Counted from the stretch's first letter, positions 26,341 through 35,052 are shown. The stretch is DNA of 64,000 nucleotides from Palsa-461 sp040414865 (GCA_040414865.1 JBEDUR010000165.1:1-64000), one strand, 5' to 3'. Notes: generated by a model from the sequence alone, not told the origin. Numbers and translations are program-made.

Positions 26341-27591
26341 ATGCGCTGGACGCTGCCAAGCGATCGGATCCCCGAGGCCTGGTTCAATGTGGCCCCGCAC
26401 CTGCCGGCCCCGCTCGACCCGCCGCTCCATCCGGCGACTCGCGAGCCGGTCGGTCCCGACGATCTCGCCCCGTTGTTCCCGATGGCGCTGATCGCCCAGG
26501 AGGTCTCGGCCGAGCCGTGGATCGACGTACCCGGTGCCGTCCTCGATGTCCTCCGGCTGTGGCGGCCGACTCCGCTCGTCCGGGCCCGCCGGCTGGAGGA
26601 AGCGCTGGGGACGCCGGCCCGCATCTACTACAAGGACGAGTCGGTCTCGCCGGCCGGTTCGCACAAACCGAACACCGCCGTGCCCCAGGCCTACTTCAAC
26701 AAGGCCGAGGGGATCGGCCGGCTCACCACCGAGACCGGAGCCGGGCAATGGGGGAGCGCGCTGAGCTTCGCCACCGCCCTCTTCGATCAGGAGTGCAAGG
26801 TGTACATGGTCCGGGCCTCGTACAACCAGAAGCCCTACCGCCGGGTGATGATGGAGACTTGGGGCGGCTCGGTGGTCCCTTCACCGATCGACGACGAGGA
26901 CCACCCCGGCTCGCTCGGGACGGCCATCTCCGACGCGGTACGGGACGCGGCAAGCCGCGAGGACTCGCATTACTCACTCGGCTCGGTCCTCAACCACGTC
27001 CTTCTGCACCAGACCATCATCGGCCTCGAGGCCAAGGAGCAGCTGGCGTTGGCCGGCGAAGAGCGTCCCGACATCGTCATCGGCTGCTGCGGAGGCGGGT
27101 CCAACCTGGGCGGGATCGCGCTGCCCTTCGTCCCCGACGACGCCGTCGAGCTGCTGGCGGTCGAGCCCACCTCGTGCCCGACGCTCACCGAGGGGCGCTA
27201 CGACTACGACTTCGGCGACACCGTCGGCATGACCCCGTTGCTCTCCATGTACACCCTCGGGCACGAGTTCGTCCCGCCGGCGATCCATGCCGGCGGCCTG
27301 CGGTACCACGGCGACGCCCCCATCATCTGCAACCTGGTCAGGCACGGACGGATGAGGGCGACCGCCTACCCCCAGGGCAAGGTGTTCGAAGCAGCCGTCC
27401 AGTTTGCCAGGACGGAAGGGACGGTCCCGGCCCCCGAGACCAGTCACGCCGTTCGGGCCGTCATCGACGAGGCGCTCGGGGCAAAGGAGGAGGGTCGGGA
27501 GGAGGTCATCCTGTTCAACTTCTCGGGCCACGGCCTGCTCGACCTGTCGGCCTACGACGACTTCCTCCATGGCCGCCTGACCGACGCCTGA
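26341..27591 (+). CDS. Tryptophan synthase beta subunit, TrpB2 type
   Basis: This 416-residue PLP enzyme starts at an ATG with an excellent GAGGAGGAACC ribosome site. It has the PLP lysine in SPAGSHKPNTA and the phosphate-binding loop GCCGGGSNLGG, plus the TrpB2-specific long N-terminal part (MRWTLPSDRIPEAWFNVAP) and ENPH-free KDESVSPAGSH motif. TrpB2 enzymes join indole and serine but usually act without TrpA, in indole salvage or as a stand-alone O-phosphoserine-using synthase. No trp genes are adjacent. The last 70 bases of the gene and the next 20 are duplicated at 28660-28750. Confidence 0.92.
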   Translation: MRWTLPSDRIPEAWFNVAPHLPAPLDPPLHPATREPVGPDDLAPLFPMALIAQEVSAEPWIDVPGAVLDVLRLWRPTPLVRARRLEEALGTPARIYYKDESVSPAGSHKPNTAVPQAYFNKAEGIGRLTTETGAGQWGSALSFATALFDQECKVYMVRASYNQKPYRRVMMETWGGSVVPSPIDDEDHPGSLGTAISDAVRDAASREDSHYSLGSVLNHVLLHQTIIGLEAKEQLALAGEERPDIVIGCCGGGSNLGGIALPFVPDDAVELLAVEPTSCPTLTEGRYDYDFGDTVGMTPLLSMYTLGHEFVPPAIHAGGLRYHGDAPIICNLVRHGRMRATAYPQGKVFEAAVQFARTEGTVPAPETSHAVRAVIDEALGAKEEGREEVILFNFSGHGLLDLSAYDDFLHGRLTDA

Positions 27592-28750
27592 GCAGCACGT
27601 CGAGAGCACCCGATACGCCACTACTTTCTGCCGTGTGACCACCAACGACCGAGTCGGTGAAGCATCGGCGGGTCGTGGTCAGCGCGAGAACTACGCATCA
27701 GCCACCAACCTCGTAAAGCGCCAGGCGTTTTTCGACTTCCCGGATCCCGAGCGTTCGTCCGGAGGCATGCTCATCGATCAGGTGCCCTGGACTGGCGAAG
27801 AGCGGGTCCTTGATGCTGGGTGTGGGAACGGAACCTGGATCCGCACGATCTCTGAGCACTTCGGCGTGCGGAGGCCTATTGGTCTCGATTTGTCGATGGG
27901 CATGCTCGCTGACGCCCACAACCTGATCGGTCCTGACGTGCCGCTCATCGGCGGGGACATCCAACGCCTGCCCTTTGTTGACGAGAGCTTCGATGTCGTG
28001 CTCTGCCTGTGGATGCTGTACCACGTCCCAGACCATCAGGCTGCTCTGAGAGAGTGCCACCGCGTCCTCAAACCAGGTGGTCATCTGCTCGCAACCACGA
28101 ACGTGCTGAACTTCCGGCGTACCTCGAGCGACCTTCTCGGCTATGCGCTGGCCGCCGTGACCGGGTGTCCTGCAGACGATTGGCTTCCACGTCTCAGTTT
28201 CGCGGCTGAGAACGCCACCGAGATCGTGGGAACGGTGTTCGAGCGGGTTGAGGAGCGTCGAAACGTGGCGGCATTCGCCATACCCACCACCGGGCCGGTG
28301 CTTGCGTCGATGGAAAGCGTTCGGGGACCGATCGAGATCTACTTGGGCCAACGGGTGGACTGGGATGCGGTGGAGGCCATTGTTCGACCGTTGATCGAGG
28401 AAATCATTGCCAGAGAAGGAGTCTTTCGTACTGCGAACGCTTCTGCCTCCTTCCTTGCGACCAAGTAGATCGATTGCCTGGACTAGCCGAGCAATTCGCA
28501 GCCCGGAGCGGGGCGTCGTACCTGCGGTTTGGTGTCGCGTCTTTGTCTTGTTGTCAGGCGTCATCGCCGAGATCATGCGGGTATGGCGGTGATGGCGGGG
28601 TTCTGCCTGCTGGCGTTGTTGGAGAACGGCTAGGGATACTTTCGATGTGGTTCACCCTCTTCAACTTCTCGGGTCACTGCTCGACCTGTCGGCCTACGAC
28701 GACTTTCTCCATGGCCGCCTGACTGACGCCTGAGCACGTCGAGAGCACCC
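27514..28750. repeat. Direct repeat of the trpB2 3' end bracketing a methyltransferase gene
   Basis: Copy 1 (27514-27611) covers the last 26 codons of trpB2 and 20 bases after its stop. Copy 2 (28660-28750) matches it except for a few substitutions and gaps of 4 and 3 bases. In copy 2 the 4-base gap destroys the reading frame, so it is not coding. Copy 2 directly precedes the SDR gene at 28752, and the methyltransferase gene sits wholly between the copies. The simplest reading is that trpB2 and the SDR were once adjacent and a fragment was inserted with duplication of the junction. The 190 bases after the methyltransferase (28469-28659) hold no recognised gene. Confidence 0.85.
27635..28468 (+). 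CDS. Class I SAM-dependent methyltransferase, inserted gene
   Basis: The 277-residue protein (GTG start) has motif I VLDAGCGNGTWI near residue 60, GLDLSMGML, the Methyltransf_11 pattern IQRLPFVDESFDVVLCLWMLYHVPD and HRVLKPGGHLLATTN. The C-terminal half (IGTVF... IYLGQRVDWDAVEAIV) probably shapes the substrate site; the substrate is unknown. It lies between two copies of the trpB2 3' end, and by eye its third codon positions are less GC-rich than in its neighbours. Both facts suggest it was acquired. Confidence 0.87.
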   Translation: MTTNDRVGEASAGRGQRENYASATNLVKRQAFFDFPDPERSSGGMLIDQVPWTGEERVLDAGCGNGTWIRTISEHFGVRRPIGLDLSMGMLADAHNLIGPDVPLIGGDIQRLPFVDESFDVVLCLWMLYHVPDHQAALRECHRVLKPGGHLLATTNVLNFRRTSSDLLGYALAAVTGCPADDWLPRLSFAAENATEIVGTVFERVEERRNVAAFAIPTTGPVLASMESVRGPIEIYLGQRVDWDAVEAIVRPLIEEIIAREGVFRTANASASFLATK

Positions 28751-28751
28751 A

Positions 28752-29516
28752 GTGTCGATCCTCGAGCGCTTCGCCCTCCACGGCAAGGTGGCCGTCGTCA
28801 CCGGCGCGTCTTCGGGCTTGGGCGTCGCCTTCGCCCGGGCGCTGGCCGAGGCCGGGGCCGACGTGGTCCTGGGGGCCAGGCGCCGGGACGGGCTGGCGGC
28901 CACCGAGGCATTGGTCGAGACGACGGGTGGACGAGCTGTCTCGGTGGTGACCGACGTGACCTCGCCCGAGGAGTGCCGCCGGCTGGTCGCCCGGGCCCTC
29001 GAGGCGTTCGGCCACCTCGATGTGCTGGTGAACAACGCCGGCATGGGCACCGCGTTGCCTGCCTCCCACGAGGAGCCCGAGGAGTTCCGCCGGGTTGTCG
29101 AGGTGAACCTCTACGGCTCCTATTGGATGGCCCAGGCGGCAGCGGCCGTCATGGCCCGCGGGTCATCCATCATCAACATCGGCAGCGTGCTCGGGTCGAC
29201 CACGGCCGAGCTACCCCAGGCGGCGTACTCGGCGTCGAAGGCGGCGATCATCGGCTTGACCCGGGATCTCGCCCAGCAATGGACGGGCCGCAAAGGCATC
29301 AGGGTGAACGCGATCGCCCCCGGGTTCTTCCCGACCGAGATGACCGAGCAATACCTGCCGGGCTACCTCGAGCGCATGGTCGAGCGACGGGTCCCCATGG
29401 GTCGGACCGGGGAGCTCGATGAGTGTGCCGCCGCCGTGGTCTTCTTAGCCTCGGCCGCGTCCTCCTACGTGAGCGGGGTGATCCTGCCCGTCGACGGTGG
29501 CCTGCTCACCACCTGA
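28752..29516 (+). CDS. Short-chain dehydrogenase (FabG-like)
   Basis: The 254-residue protein (GTG start immediately after the trpB2-derived repeat) is a classical SDR: TGASSGLG at about residues 18-25, ARRRDGL, TDVTSPEE, NNAGMGTA, catalytic Ser in INIGSVLG, YSASK (YxxxK), and the closing VDGGLLTT. The length, APGFFPTEM and terminal motif fit 3-ketoacyl reductase-like enzymes. It overlaps the frame leading into the next SDR and probably forms a two-gene unit with it, 55 bases apart. Confidence 0.88.
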   Translation: MSILERFALHGKVAVVTGASSGLGVAFARALAEAGADVVLGARRRDGLAATEALVETTGGRAVSVVTDVTSPEECRRLVARALEAFGHLDVLVNNAGMGTALPASHEEPEEFRRVVEVNLYGSYWMAQAAAAVMARGSSIINIGSVLGSTTAELPQAAYSASKAAIIGLTRDLAQQWTGRKGIRVNAIAPGFFPTEMTEQYLPGYLERMVERRVPMGRTGELDECAAAVVFLASAASSYVSGVILPVDGGLLTT

Positions 29517-29571
29517 GCCTCCCGGGCCGGCCGGAGAGGAACCCCGACAGCCGGAGCTGGCAAGATGGGGC

Positions 29572-30330
29572 GTGCTCTTCTCCATCGAGAACAAGACGGC
29601 CCTGGTGACCGGGGGATCCCGGGGGATCGGGAAGATGATCGCCACCGGGTTCGTCGAGGCCGGAGCAAGGGTGTACATCGCCGCCCGGAAACAGACGGCC
29701 AGTGAAGAGACGGCGGCCGAGCTGGCCAAGATCGGCGAGTGCGTGGCCCTGCAGGCCGACCTCTCGACCGAGGAGGGGTGCCGGCAGTTGGCCGAGCAGA
29801 TCTCGGCGCGCGAGGAGCGGCTGGAGATCCTCGTGAACAACGCCGGGTTGACGTGGGGAGCCCCTTTGGCCGAGTTCGACGAGGCCGCTTGGGAGCGGGC
29901 CCTGTCGGTCAATGTGCGCGGCGTGTTCCACTTGACCAAGTTCCTTCTTCCGCAGCTGCGGGCGGCTGCCCTGGAGGACGATCCGGCCCGGGTGATCAAC
30001 ATCGGCTCGATCGACGGTCTGAGGGTGCCGCACATGGAGACGTACTCCTACTCGGCCTCCAAAGCGGCCGTGCACATGCTGACCCGGCACCTGGCCCAAA
30101 AGCTCGCCCCCGAGATCACGGTGAACGCGATCGCGCCGGGCCCCTTCGAGTCCAAGATGATGGCCGAGACCCTGCGCAACTTCGGGGACCAGATCGCCGC
30201 CTCGGCTCCGATGAAGCGGATCGGGCGGCCCGACGACATGGCCGGCGCCACGATCTTCCTCGCCTCGCGGGCCGGCGCCTACCTGACCGGCGCGGTGATC
30301 CCCGTCGACGGGGGGATCTCGACGACCTGA
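29572..30330 (+). CDS. Short-chain dehydrogenase (RhlG/FabG-like)
   Basis: From the GTG at 29572 the protein is 252 residues, beginning VLFSIENKTALVTGGSRGIG. It has AARKQTA, QADLSTEEGC, NNAGLTWGA, INIGSIDG (catalytic Ser), YSYSASKAA (YxxxK) and PVDGGISTT. The LFSIENK start and AIAPGPFESKMM segment match SDRs annotated as RhlG-like 3-oxoacyl reductases. It is only about 35-40 percent similar by eye to the preceding SDR, so this is not a recent tandem copy. Confidence 0.88.
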   Translation: MLFSIENKTALVTGGSRGIGKMIATGFVEAGARVYIAARKQTASEETAAELAKIGECVALQADLSTEEGCRQLAEQISAREERLEILVNNAGLTWGAPLAEFDEAAWERALSVNVRGVFHLTKFLLPQLRAAALEDDPARVINIGSIDGLRVPHMETYSYSASKAAVHMLTRHLAQKLAPEITVNAIAPGPFESKMMAETLRNFGDQIAASAPMKRIGRPDDMAGATIFLASRAGAYLTGAVIPVDGGISTT

Positions 30331-30346
30331 TGATCCCGAGCACCGG

Positions 30347-31168
30347 ATGAGTCGGGTGGCGCCTTCTTGGCCGCCACACCGAGGCGGCTCACCGCCGGCG
30401 ATGTCCAAGGTGCTCGCGCGCGTCGAGGAGCGGCTGCGAGCCGAGGATCTGATCGGAGCTCGGGCGACCCTCCTGGACCTGAGGCGGTTGCGGGCCCGCT
30501 TGGCCTTGGCCAACGCCCGGTTCGCTCCCGACTGGGTGTGGCTGCTCCGCCGGGAGCTGCGCTGGATGGAGCAGGCGATCGGCGACGTCGTCGACACCGA
30601 CGCCCTGGTGTGCTGGACCCGTCGCCAGGTTCTGGACGGCCACGACGAGCGCGCTCGGGCCGGGCTCCTGGCCGAGCTGTCCCACGAGCGTGCCCGGGCC
30701 CAGCGCCGGCTGGTCGACCTACTGGACTCGGGCCGCTACCAGCGGATGGTGCGCGACCTGACTCGCCCGTACCTCGGGCCCGAGGACCTGCACCGGACCT
30801 TGCGCCGGGAGTGGCGCGGGCTCGAGATGGTCGCCAGGACCGCGAGCCAGGCACCGAGCGACGAAGACCGGCATCGGCTGGCCGCCCGCCTCGACCGGGT
30901 CCGTCACGGGGCGGAGCTCGACCAGAACGGCCAGCATTGGGCTGACGAATTGGGCCGAGCACGCGGGGCGCTCGACCGGATCGCCGAGACGTCGCTTGGC
31001 CAGGAATGGTTCCGTCACGCGGCCGGCGCGGCGGGGATGCGCTGGGATCTCCTCGCCGGCCAGCTCCTCGAGCGGGCTCGCCAGAGCGAGCGGGCCTGGT
31101 GGTGCGAGTGGCGGGTTCGCTTCGACCGAGCGGGGCGCAAGCGCCTGCGGACTTGGATGGAGGAGTAG
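30347..31168 (+). CDS. CHAD-domain-like alpha-helical protein
   Basis: The predicted protein (273 residues from the ATG at 30347, or 255 from 30401) is almost wholly helical and very rich in Arg and Ala. The segment ATLLDLRRLRARLALANARF, followed by LLRRELRWMEQAIGDVVDTDAL and a second repeat with LLAELSHERARAQRRLVDLL, follows the CHAD pattern. CHAD domains use conserved basic residues to bind polyphosphate. Several signature histidines are absent here, so the assignment is tentative and binding may be altered. It lies 16 bases after the SDR and 24 bases before the disulfide reductase gene. Confidence 0.65.
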   Translation: MSRVAPSWPPHRGGSPPAMSKVLARVEERLRAEDLIGARATLLDLRRLRARLALANARFAPDWVWLLRRELRWMEQAIGDVVDTDALVCWTRRQVLDGHDERARAGLLAELSHERARAQRRLVDLLDSGRYQRMVRDLTRPYLGPEDLHRTLRREWRGLEMVARTASQAPSDEDRHRLAARLDRVRHGAELDQNGQHWADELGRARGALDRIAETSLGQEWFRHAAGAAGMRWDLLAGQLLERARQSERAWWCEWRVRFDRAGRKRLRTWMEE

Positions 31169-31192
31169 GGCAGCCTCGTAGCATTTCGGTCC

Positions 31193-32578
31193 ATGCCTAC
31201 GGTGGACGTCGTGGTGGTCGGGCTCGGTCCCGGTGGCGAGGACGCCGCCGGTCGGTTGGCCGAGGCCGGGCTCGAGGTGGTCGGGATCGATGCCGAGCTG
31301 GTCGGTGGGGAGTGCCCCTACTGGGGCTGCGTTCCGTCGAAGATGATGATCCGGGCGGCCAACCTGCTCGCCGAGGGCCGCCGCATTCCGGGCATGGCCG
31401 GGCAGGCCGATGTGGTCCCTGACTTCGCCCCGGTCGCGCGTCGCATCCGGGAGGAGGCCACCGACAACTGGGACGACACCGTCGCTGTCGATCGTCTGCG
31501 ATCCCGGGGCGCGGGCTTCGCGCGGGGTTGGGCCCATCTCGACGGACCCGGCCGAGTGGTCGTCGGCGAGGAGCGCTTCGTGGCCAGGCGGGCGGTGCTG
31601 CTTAACCCGGGCACACGAGCGTGGGCACCACCCATCGAGGGTCTCGCCGGCACCCCTTACTGGACCAATCGGGAAGCAATCGAGGCAGAGGCGGTGCCGG
31701 CTTCCCTGGCTGTGCTCGGCGGCGGGTCGATCGGCCTCGAGCTCGGCCAGGTCTTCTCGCGCTTCGGGGCTGCCGTCACCGTCCTCGAGGCCGCACCCCG
31801 CCTGCTCTCGCTCGAGGAGCCCGAGACTTCGTCCCTGATCGCCAACGTGCTGCGCGACGAGGGCATGGAGGTACACCTCGGGGCCGAGATTGGTTCGGTG
31901 GCCCATGACGACCGGCGCTTCACCGTCGCGCTCGGCGGGGGTCAGGTGGTGGCCGAGCGGCTCCTCGTGGCCACCGGCCGCCGTCCCGACCTCGCCGGGC
32001 TGAAGGTGGGCACGATCGGCCTCGACGAAGGGGCCCGGGCCATCCCGGTCGATGACCGAATGCGGGTGGCCGAAGGGGTCTGGGCCATTGGTGACGTCAC
32101 CGGCAAGGGAGCCTTCACGCACGTCTCCATGTACCAGGCCGCCATCGCCGTCGCCGACATCCTGGGGCAACCCGGGCCGCCGGCCGACTATCGGGCCCTG
32201 TCCAAGGTGACTTTCACCGACCCCGAGGTCGGTTCGGTCGGCCTCACCGAGGCCGAGGCGCGAAGCCGCCTCGGCGCGGTGGCGGTGGGAACGAGCGAGG
32301 TGCCCCAATCGGCTCGCGGCTGGATCCACAAGGTCGGCAACGCTGGGCTGATCAAGCTGGTGGCCGACCCACACGAAGGTGTGCTGGTCGGGGCGACCTC
32401 GATCGGCCCGATGGGCGGCGAGGTGCTTTCGCTGCTGGCCCTCGCGGTGCATGCCGCGGTGCCGCTGTCGACTCTGTCCACGATGATCTACGCCTACCCG
32501 ACCTTCCACCGGGGGATCGAGGACGCCTTAGGGGCGTTGGCAGAACAGATGCCAGCCGGCACCGCCCCAGGCACATAG
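31193..32578 (+). CDS. FAD-dependent pyridine nucleotide-disulfide oxidoreductase
   Basis: The 461-residue protein belongs to the dihydrolipoamide dehydrogenase/mercuric reductase family. It has a GLGPGGEDAA FAD loop, the redox motif GGECPYWGCVPSK (CxxxxC), a second Rossmann loop LGGGSIGLELGQ for NAD(P)H, AIGDVTGKGAFTHV for FAD, and a dimerisation domain with FTDPEVGSVGLTE and YPTFHRG carrying the active-site His. The usual HPHPT/HAHPT is YPTFHRG here, as in many orphan members. No lipoyl enzyme or mercury gene is near, so the disulfide substrate is unknown. It overlaps a convergent small gene by 51 bases. Confidence 0.9.
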   Translation: MPTVDVVVVGLGPGGEDAAGRLAEAGLEVVGIDAELVGGECPYWGCVPSKMMIRAANLLAEGRRIPGMAGQADVVPDFAPVARRIREEATDNWDDTVAVDRLRSRGAGFARGWAHLDGPGRVVVGEERFVARRAVLLNPGTRAWAPPIEGLAGTPYWTNREAIEAEAVPASLAVLGGGSIGLELGQVFSRFGAAVTVLEAAPRLLSLEEPETSSLIANVLRDEGMEVHLGAEIGSVAHDDRRFTVALGGGQVVAERLLVATGRRPDLAGLKVGTIGLDEGARAIPVDDRMRVAEGVWAIGDVTGKGAFTHVSMYQAAIAVADILGQPGPPADYRALSKVTFTDPEVGSVGLTEAEARSRLGAVAVGTSEVPQSARGWIHKVGNAGLIKLVADPHEGVLVGATSIGPMGGEVLSLLALAVHAAVPLSTLSTMIYAYPTFHRGIEDALGALAEQMPAGTAPGT

Positions 32579-32722
32579 GGCGAGGGCCCGACCCAGCCAC
32601 GACTGGGCGAACCAGCGGATCGGGGCCAGGGGTCCCGGCAGGTCCCGCCGCAGACCCGAGAAGATGCCCCAGCCCAGCAGGGTCGCGCCGAGGACCAGCC
32701 ACACCGCCGCGCCAGCGCTCAT
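32528..32722 (-). CDS. Small two-helix membrane protein (DUF6186-like)
   Basis: The 64-residue protein starts MSAGAAVWLVLGATLLGWG and ends with ALALCAWGGAGWHLFCQRP. This pattern of an N-terminal helix, a basic loop (FSGLRRDLPGPLAPIRW) and a Trp/His-ending second helix is seen in a small actinobacterial family of unknown function. Its ATG overlaps the stop of the upstream gene (ATGA at 32719-32722), so the pair is translationally coupled. Its 3' end overlaps the convergent disulfide reductase gene. Confidence 0.65.
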   Translation of the reverse strand: MSAGAAVWLVLGATLLGWGIFSGLRRDLPGPLAPIRWFAQSWLGRALALCAWGGAGWHLFCQRP

Positions 32723-33153
32723 CGCCGCCGCCAACCCAGCGCGAGCGTGGCGCCGAGGACCAGCCAAGCGGCGAAGACCACCGACCGCCCGGCGTGAGTC
32801 GATGTCAGGTGCCCGAAGATGGAGCTCAGCGTGGGCAGATCGTGGCTCTGGTGCACGAAGCTGTTGAGGTCCCAAGCGATCACCGACATGAGGAGCACCG
32901 CCCAGATGGCAGCGGCCAGGCTCTGGGCCGGGTCCTCGTCCAGGTGTCGGGAGAGATCGAAGGGCCCCTTCACCCACGCCCGGGCGGTGACCGCCTGGCG
33001 CCCGATCCCGAAACCGACGGCGGCCGCGACGGCGAGAGCGATCGCCACCAGCACGCTTAGGTGGGCGGCTGTCTGGTCCCGGTGCAACCCGCCCGCCCAC
33101 CATGACACCGTGGCCCCAATAGCCACAACTCCGACCGGCAAGGCCCTGCTCAT
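32719..33153 (-). CDS. Integral membrane protein of unknown function
   Basis: From the ATG at 33151-33153 the protein is 144 residues. It has helices near residues 5-22 (ALPVGVVAIGATVSWWAGG), 30-50, 85-105 (SLAAAIWAVLLMSVIAWDL) and 120-140. The loop HQSHDLPTLSSIFGHLTSTH followed by AGRSVVFAAWLVLG is typical of a conserved actinobacterial membrane protein encoded with the DUF6186-like partner. Function is unknown. It is divergent from the acyl-CoA dehydrogenase with about 40 bases between the starts. Confidence 0.7.
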   Translation of the reverse strand: MSRALPVGVVAIGATVSWWAGGLHRDQTAAHLSVLVAIALAVAAAVGFGIGRQAVTARAWVKGPFDLSRHLDEDPAQSLAAAIWAVLLMSVIAWDLNSFVHQSHDLPTLSSIFGHLTSTHAGRSVVFAAWLVLGATLALGWRRR

Positions 33154-33194
33154 GGGGCCAGGGTAGGGTAGGTGGTGCAACGAAAGGGGACACC

Positions 33195-34403
33195 GTGACC
33201 GCCTTGGGGACTGACACCGAGCTCGTCGACCGCCTGGTGGACGGGCTGTTAGCCGACTACCCACCCAAAGAGACCGATCCCGTCACCTTCCTCGGCGCGC
33301 AGTTCGACCGCGGCCTGGCCTGGGTCCACTTCCCCGAGGGCGAGGGTGGCCTCGGGGTCCAGCCGGCCCTCCAGGCCCGGGTCTCGACCCGATTGACCGA
33401 GGCCGGGGCGCCCTCGGCGGCGATGCGCAACGTCATCGGCCACGGGATGGTGGCCCCCACCCTCGTCGTGCACGGTACCGAACAGCAGAAGGCGCGTTAT
33501 CTGCGGCCGTTGTTCACCGGCGAAGAGGTGTGGTGCCAGCTCTTCAGCGAGCCGGGTTCGGGCTCCGACGTGGCCAGCCTGTCGACCCGGGCGGTCCGAG
33601 ACGGTGACGAGTGGGTGGTGGATGGCCAGAAGGTGTGGACGACCGTGGCCCATCTCGCGTCCAAGGGCCTCCTGCTGGCGCGGACCAACCCCGACGTGCC
33701 CAAGCACCAGGGGATCACCTGCCTGCTCATCGACATGCACGCCCCAGGCGTTGAGGTGCGCCCGCTGCACCAGATCACCGGAGAGGCCGAGTTCAACGAA
33801 GTGTTCTTCGCCGACGCCCGGGTGTCCGACAACGACCGGTTGGGTGGTGAGGGCGAGGGCTGGCGGACCGCCATCACCACCCTCATGAACGAGCGGGTGT
33901 CCATCGGCGGCGGGGTGTCGAGGCGAGGAGCCGGCCCGATCGATGTGGCGGTCTCGCTCTTCAAGAAGCGTTGGGGGGGCGACTCCTCGCCACACGCGCT
34001 GGCACTGCGCGACCGGCTCATGCAGCTGTGGGTTTCGAGCGAGGCCACCAGGCTCACCAACCAACGAGCCGCCGATCTGCGGCGCAAAGGCACCCCCGGA
34101 CCCGAGGGCTCGGTCGGCAAGCTGGCTTACGCCGAACAGAACAAGGCGATCTCCTCGTTCTCGGTAGAGCTGATGGGGGCTGAGGGGATGCTGCATTCCT
34201 CGACCTACCCGAGGATCCGGCCCTCGGGGGTGGGCATGGGGGGCCCCGATGTGCACCGGCAGTTCCTCCGGACTCGGGCCAACTCCATCGAGGGCGGCAC
34301 CTCGGAAGTCATGAAGAACATTCTTGGTGAGCGGGTGCTCGGCCTGCCTGGTGAGCCCCGCGCCGACAGGGAAGTGGCTTGGAAGGACGTGCCGCGGAGC
34401 TAG
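33195..34403 (+). CDS. Acyl-CoA dehydrogenase
   Basis: This 402-residue flavoenzyme (GTG start, AAAGGGGA ribosome site) has the acyl-CoA dehydrogenase segments CQLFSEPGSGSD (FAD-binding) and ITGEAEFNEVFFADARV. The middle beta domain is DGQKVWTTVAHLASKGLLLA in two overlapping motifs. The C-terminal helical domain has TRANSIEGGTSEVMKNILGERVLGLP. The catalytic Glu position is replaced by the alternative EGGTSEV segment used by several subfamilies. It introduces a trans double bond into acyl-CoA. It probably serves a branched or steroid-side-chain substrate like other actinobacterial paralogues, but that is unproven. Confidence 0.92.
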   Translation: MTALGTDTELVDRLVDGLLADYPPKETDPVTFLGAQFDRGLAWVHFPEGEGGLGVQPALQARVSTRLTEAGAPSAAMRNVIGHGMVAPTLVVHGTEQQKARYLRPLFTGEEVWCQLFSEPGSGSDVASLSTRAVRDGDEWVVDGQKVWTTVAHLASKGLLLARTNPDVPKHQGITCLLIDMHAPGVEVRPLHQITGEAEFNEVFFADARVSDNDRLGGEGEGWRTAITTLMNERVSIGGGVSRRGAGPIDVAVSLFKKRWGGDSSPHALALRDRLMQLWVSSEATRLTNQRAADLRRKGTPGPEGSVGKLAYAEQNKAISSFSVELMGAEGMLHSSTYPRIRPSGVGMGGPDVHRQFLRTRANSIEGGTSEVMKNILGERVLGLPGEPRADREVAWKDVPRS

Positions 34404-34509
34404 GCCGGGTTAAGCCGTCGAGACCCGGCTGGCAAGCGCGAATCGTGTTCGGCCAGCGACGGATCGAGCGCGCCGCGGCGTTGCGACACGTGGTCCGGCC
34501 GAGCAGTCG

Positions 34510-34632
34510 TCACGACCGCCGGGCTGCGAGGTGGAGGAACATGGGCATCCGGTGCCACTTGTCCTCAGGCCGCGGGCTGCCCACCTCTCGAAGCCGCTCG
34601 ATGACGAAGCCGGTGCAAAGAGGGCCCGACAT
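34510..34632 (-). pseudogene. C-terminal fragment of a class I methyltransferase
   Basis: The minus strand encodes 40 residues ending at TGA, starting MSGPLCTGFVIERLREV and closing with KWHRMPMFLHLAARRS. The phrase GFVIERL...RMPMFLHL is the usual end of many actinobacterial small-molecule methyltransferases. The rest of such a gene is absent upstream, where the PAS gene ends instead. It appears to be the 3' remnant of a deleted gene. The remaining bases of the 34404-34639 gap hold nothing recognisable. Confidence 0.45.
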
Positions 34633-34639
34633 AGTCCTT

Positions 34640-35002
34640 TCAACCACCTAGTACCGGTAGCTGAGACTCCAGGCGATCGAAACTCGTGTATATGGCCATA
34701 GCACCCACAACGCGGCCGGCGGGGTCGCGCAAGAGTGACAGCCGTCCCGCCAGGCTATGGACCTGTCCATCGCCACAGAGCACGGGAAGGATGGCCGCTT
34801 GTCCGTCGATGAACGAGCTTCCACTCGTCATAGCCCGGTGGAACCCAGCCCAGTGGCGTTCCCGGAAGTCCTCGGGAACGATCACATCCAATGTCTTGCC
34901 CACGACCGCGGACCACGGGTGGCCGAGCAGATCCTCAGCTCCCTGGCTCCACGACTGAATGACCCCCGAGGTGTTGACGACCAGTACCGCAGGTGTATCC
35001 AC
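34640..35002 (-). CDS. PAS-domain protein, possibly truncated
   Basis: About 120 residues starting VDTPAVLVVNTSGVIQSWS form one PAS domain: VIQSWSQGAEDLLGHPWSAVVGKTL split over two lines of the fold, VIVPEDFRERHWAGFHRAM and LLRDPAGRVVGAMAIYTSFD. PAS domains sense ligands, redox or light; there is no output domain. The frame stays open upstream to 35731, but that part overlaps the GH65 gene and is unlikely to be translated. The GTG at 35002 is the first plausible start. The protein is either a stand-alone sensor or the C-terminal remnant of a longer one. Confidence 0.55.
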   Translation of the reverse strand: MDTPAVLVVNTSGVIQSWSQGAEDLLGHPWSAVVGKTLDVIVPEDFRERHWAGFHRAMTSGSSFIDGQAAILPVLCGDGQVHSLAGRLSLLRDPAGRVVGAMAIYTSFDRLESQLPVLGG

Positions 35003-35052
35003 GGGGGCATACTGGCGTCTGGCTAGGTGGTTTGCACGCAGGGGCGGTCGAT

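Noticed and set aside
30719..32509. Minus-strand open frame of 596 codons over the CHAD-like and disulfide-reductase genes
   Set aside because: Antisense shadow of two well-supported genes; composition is Gly/His/Arg-rich with no fold signature.
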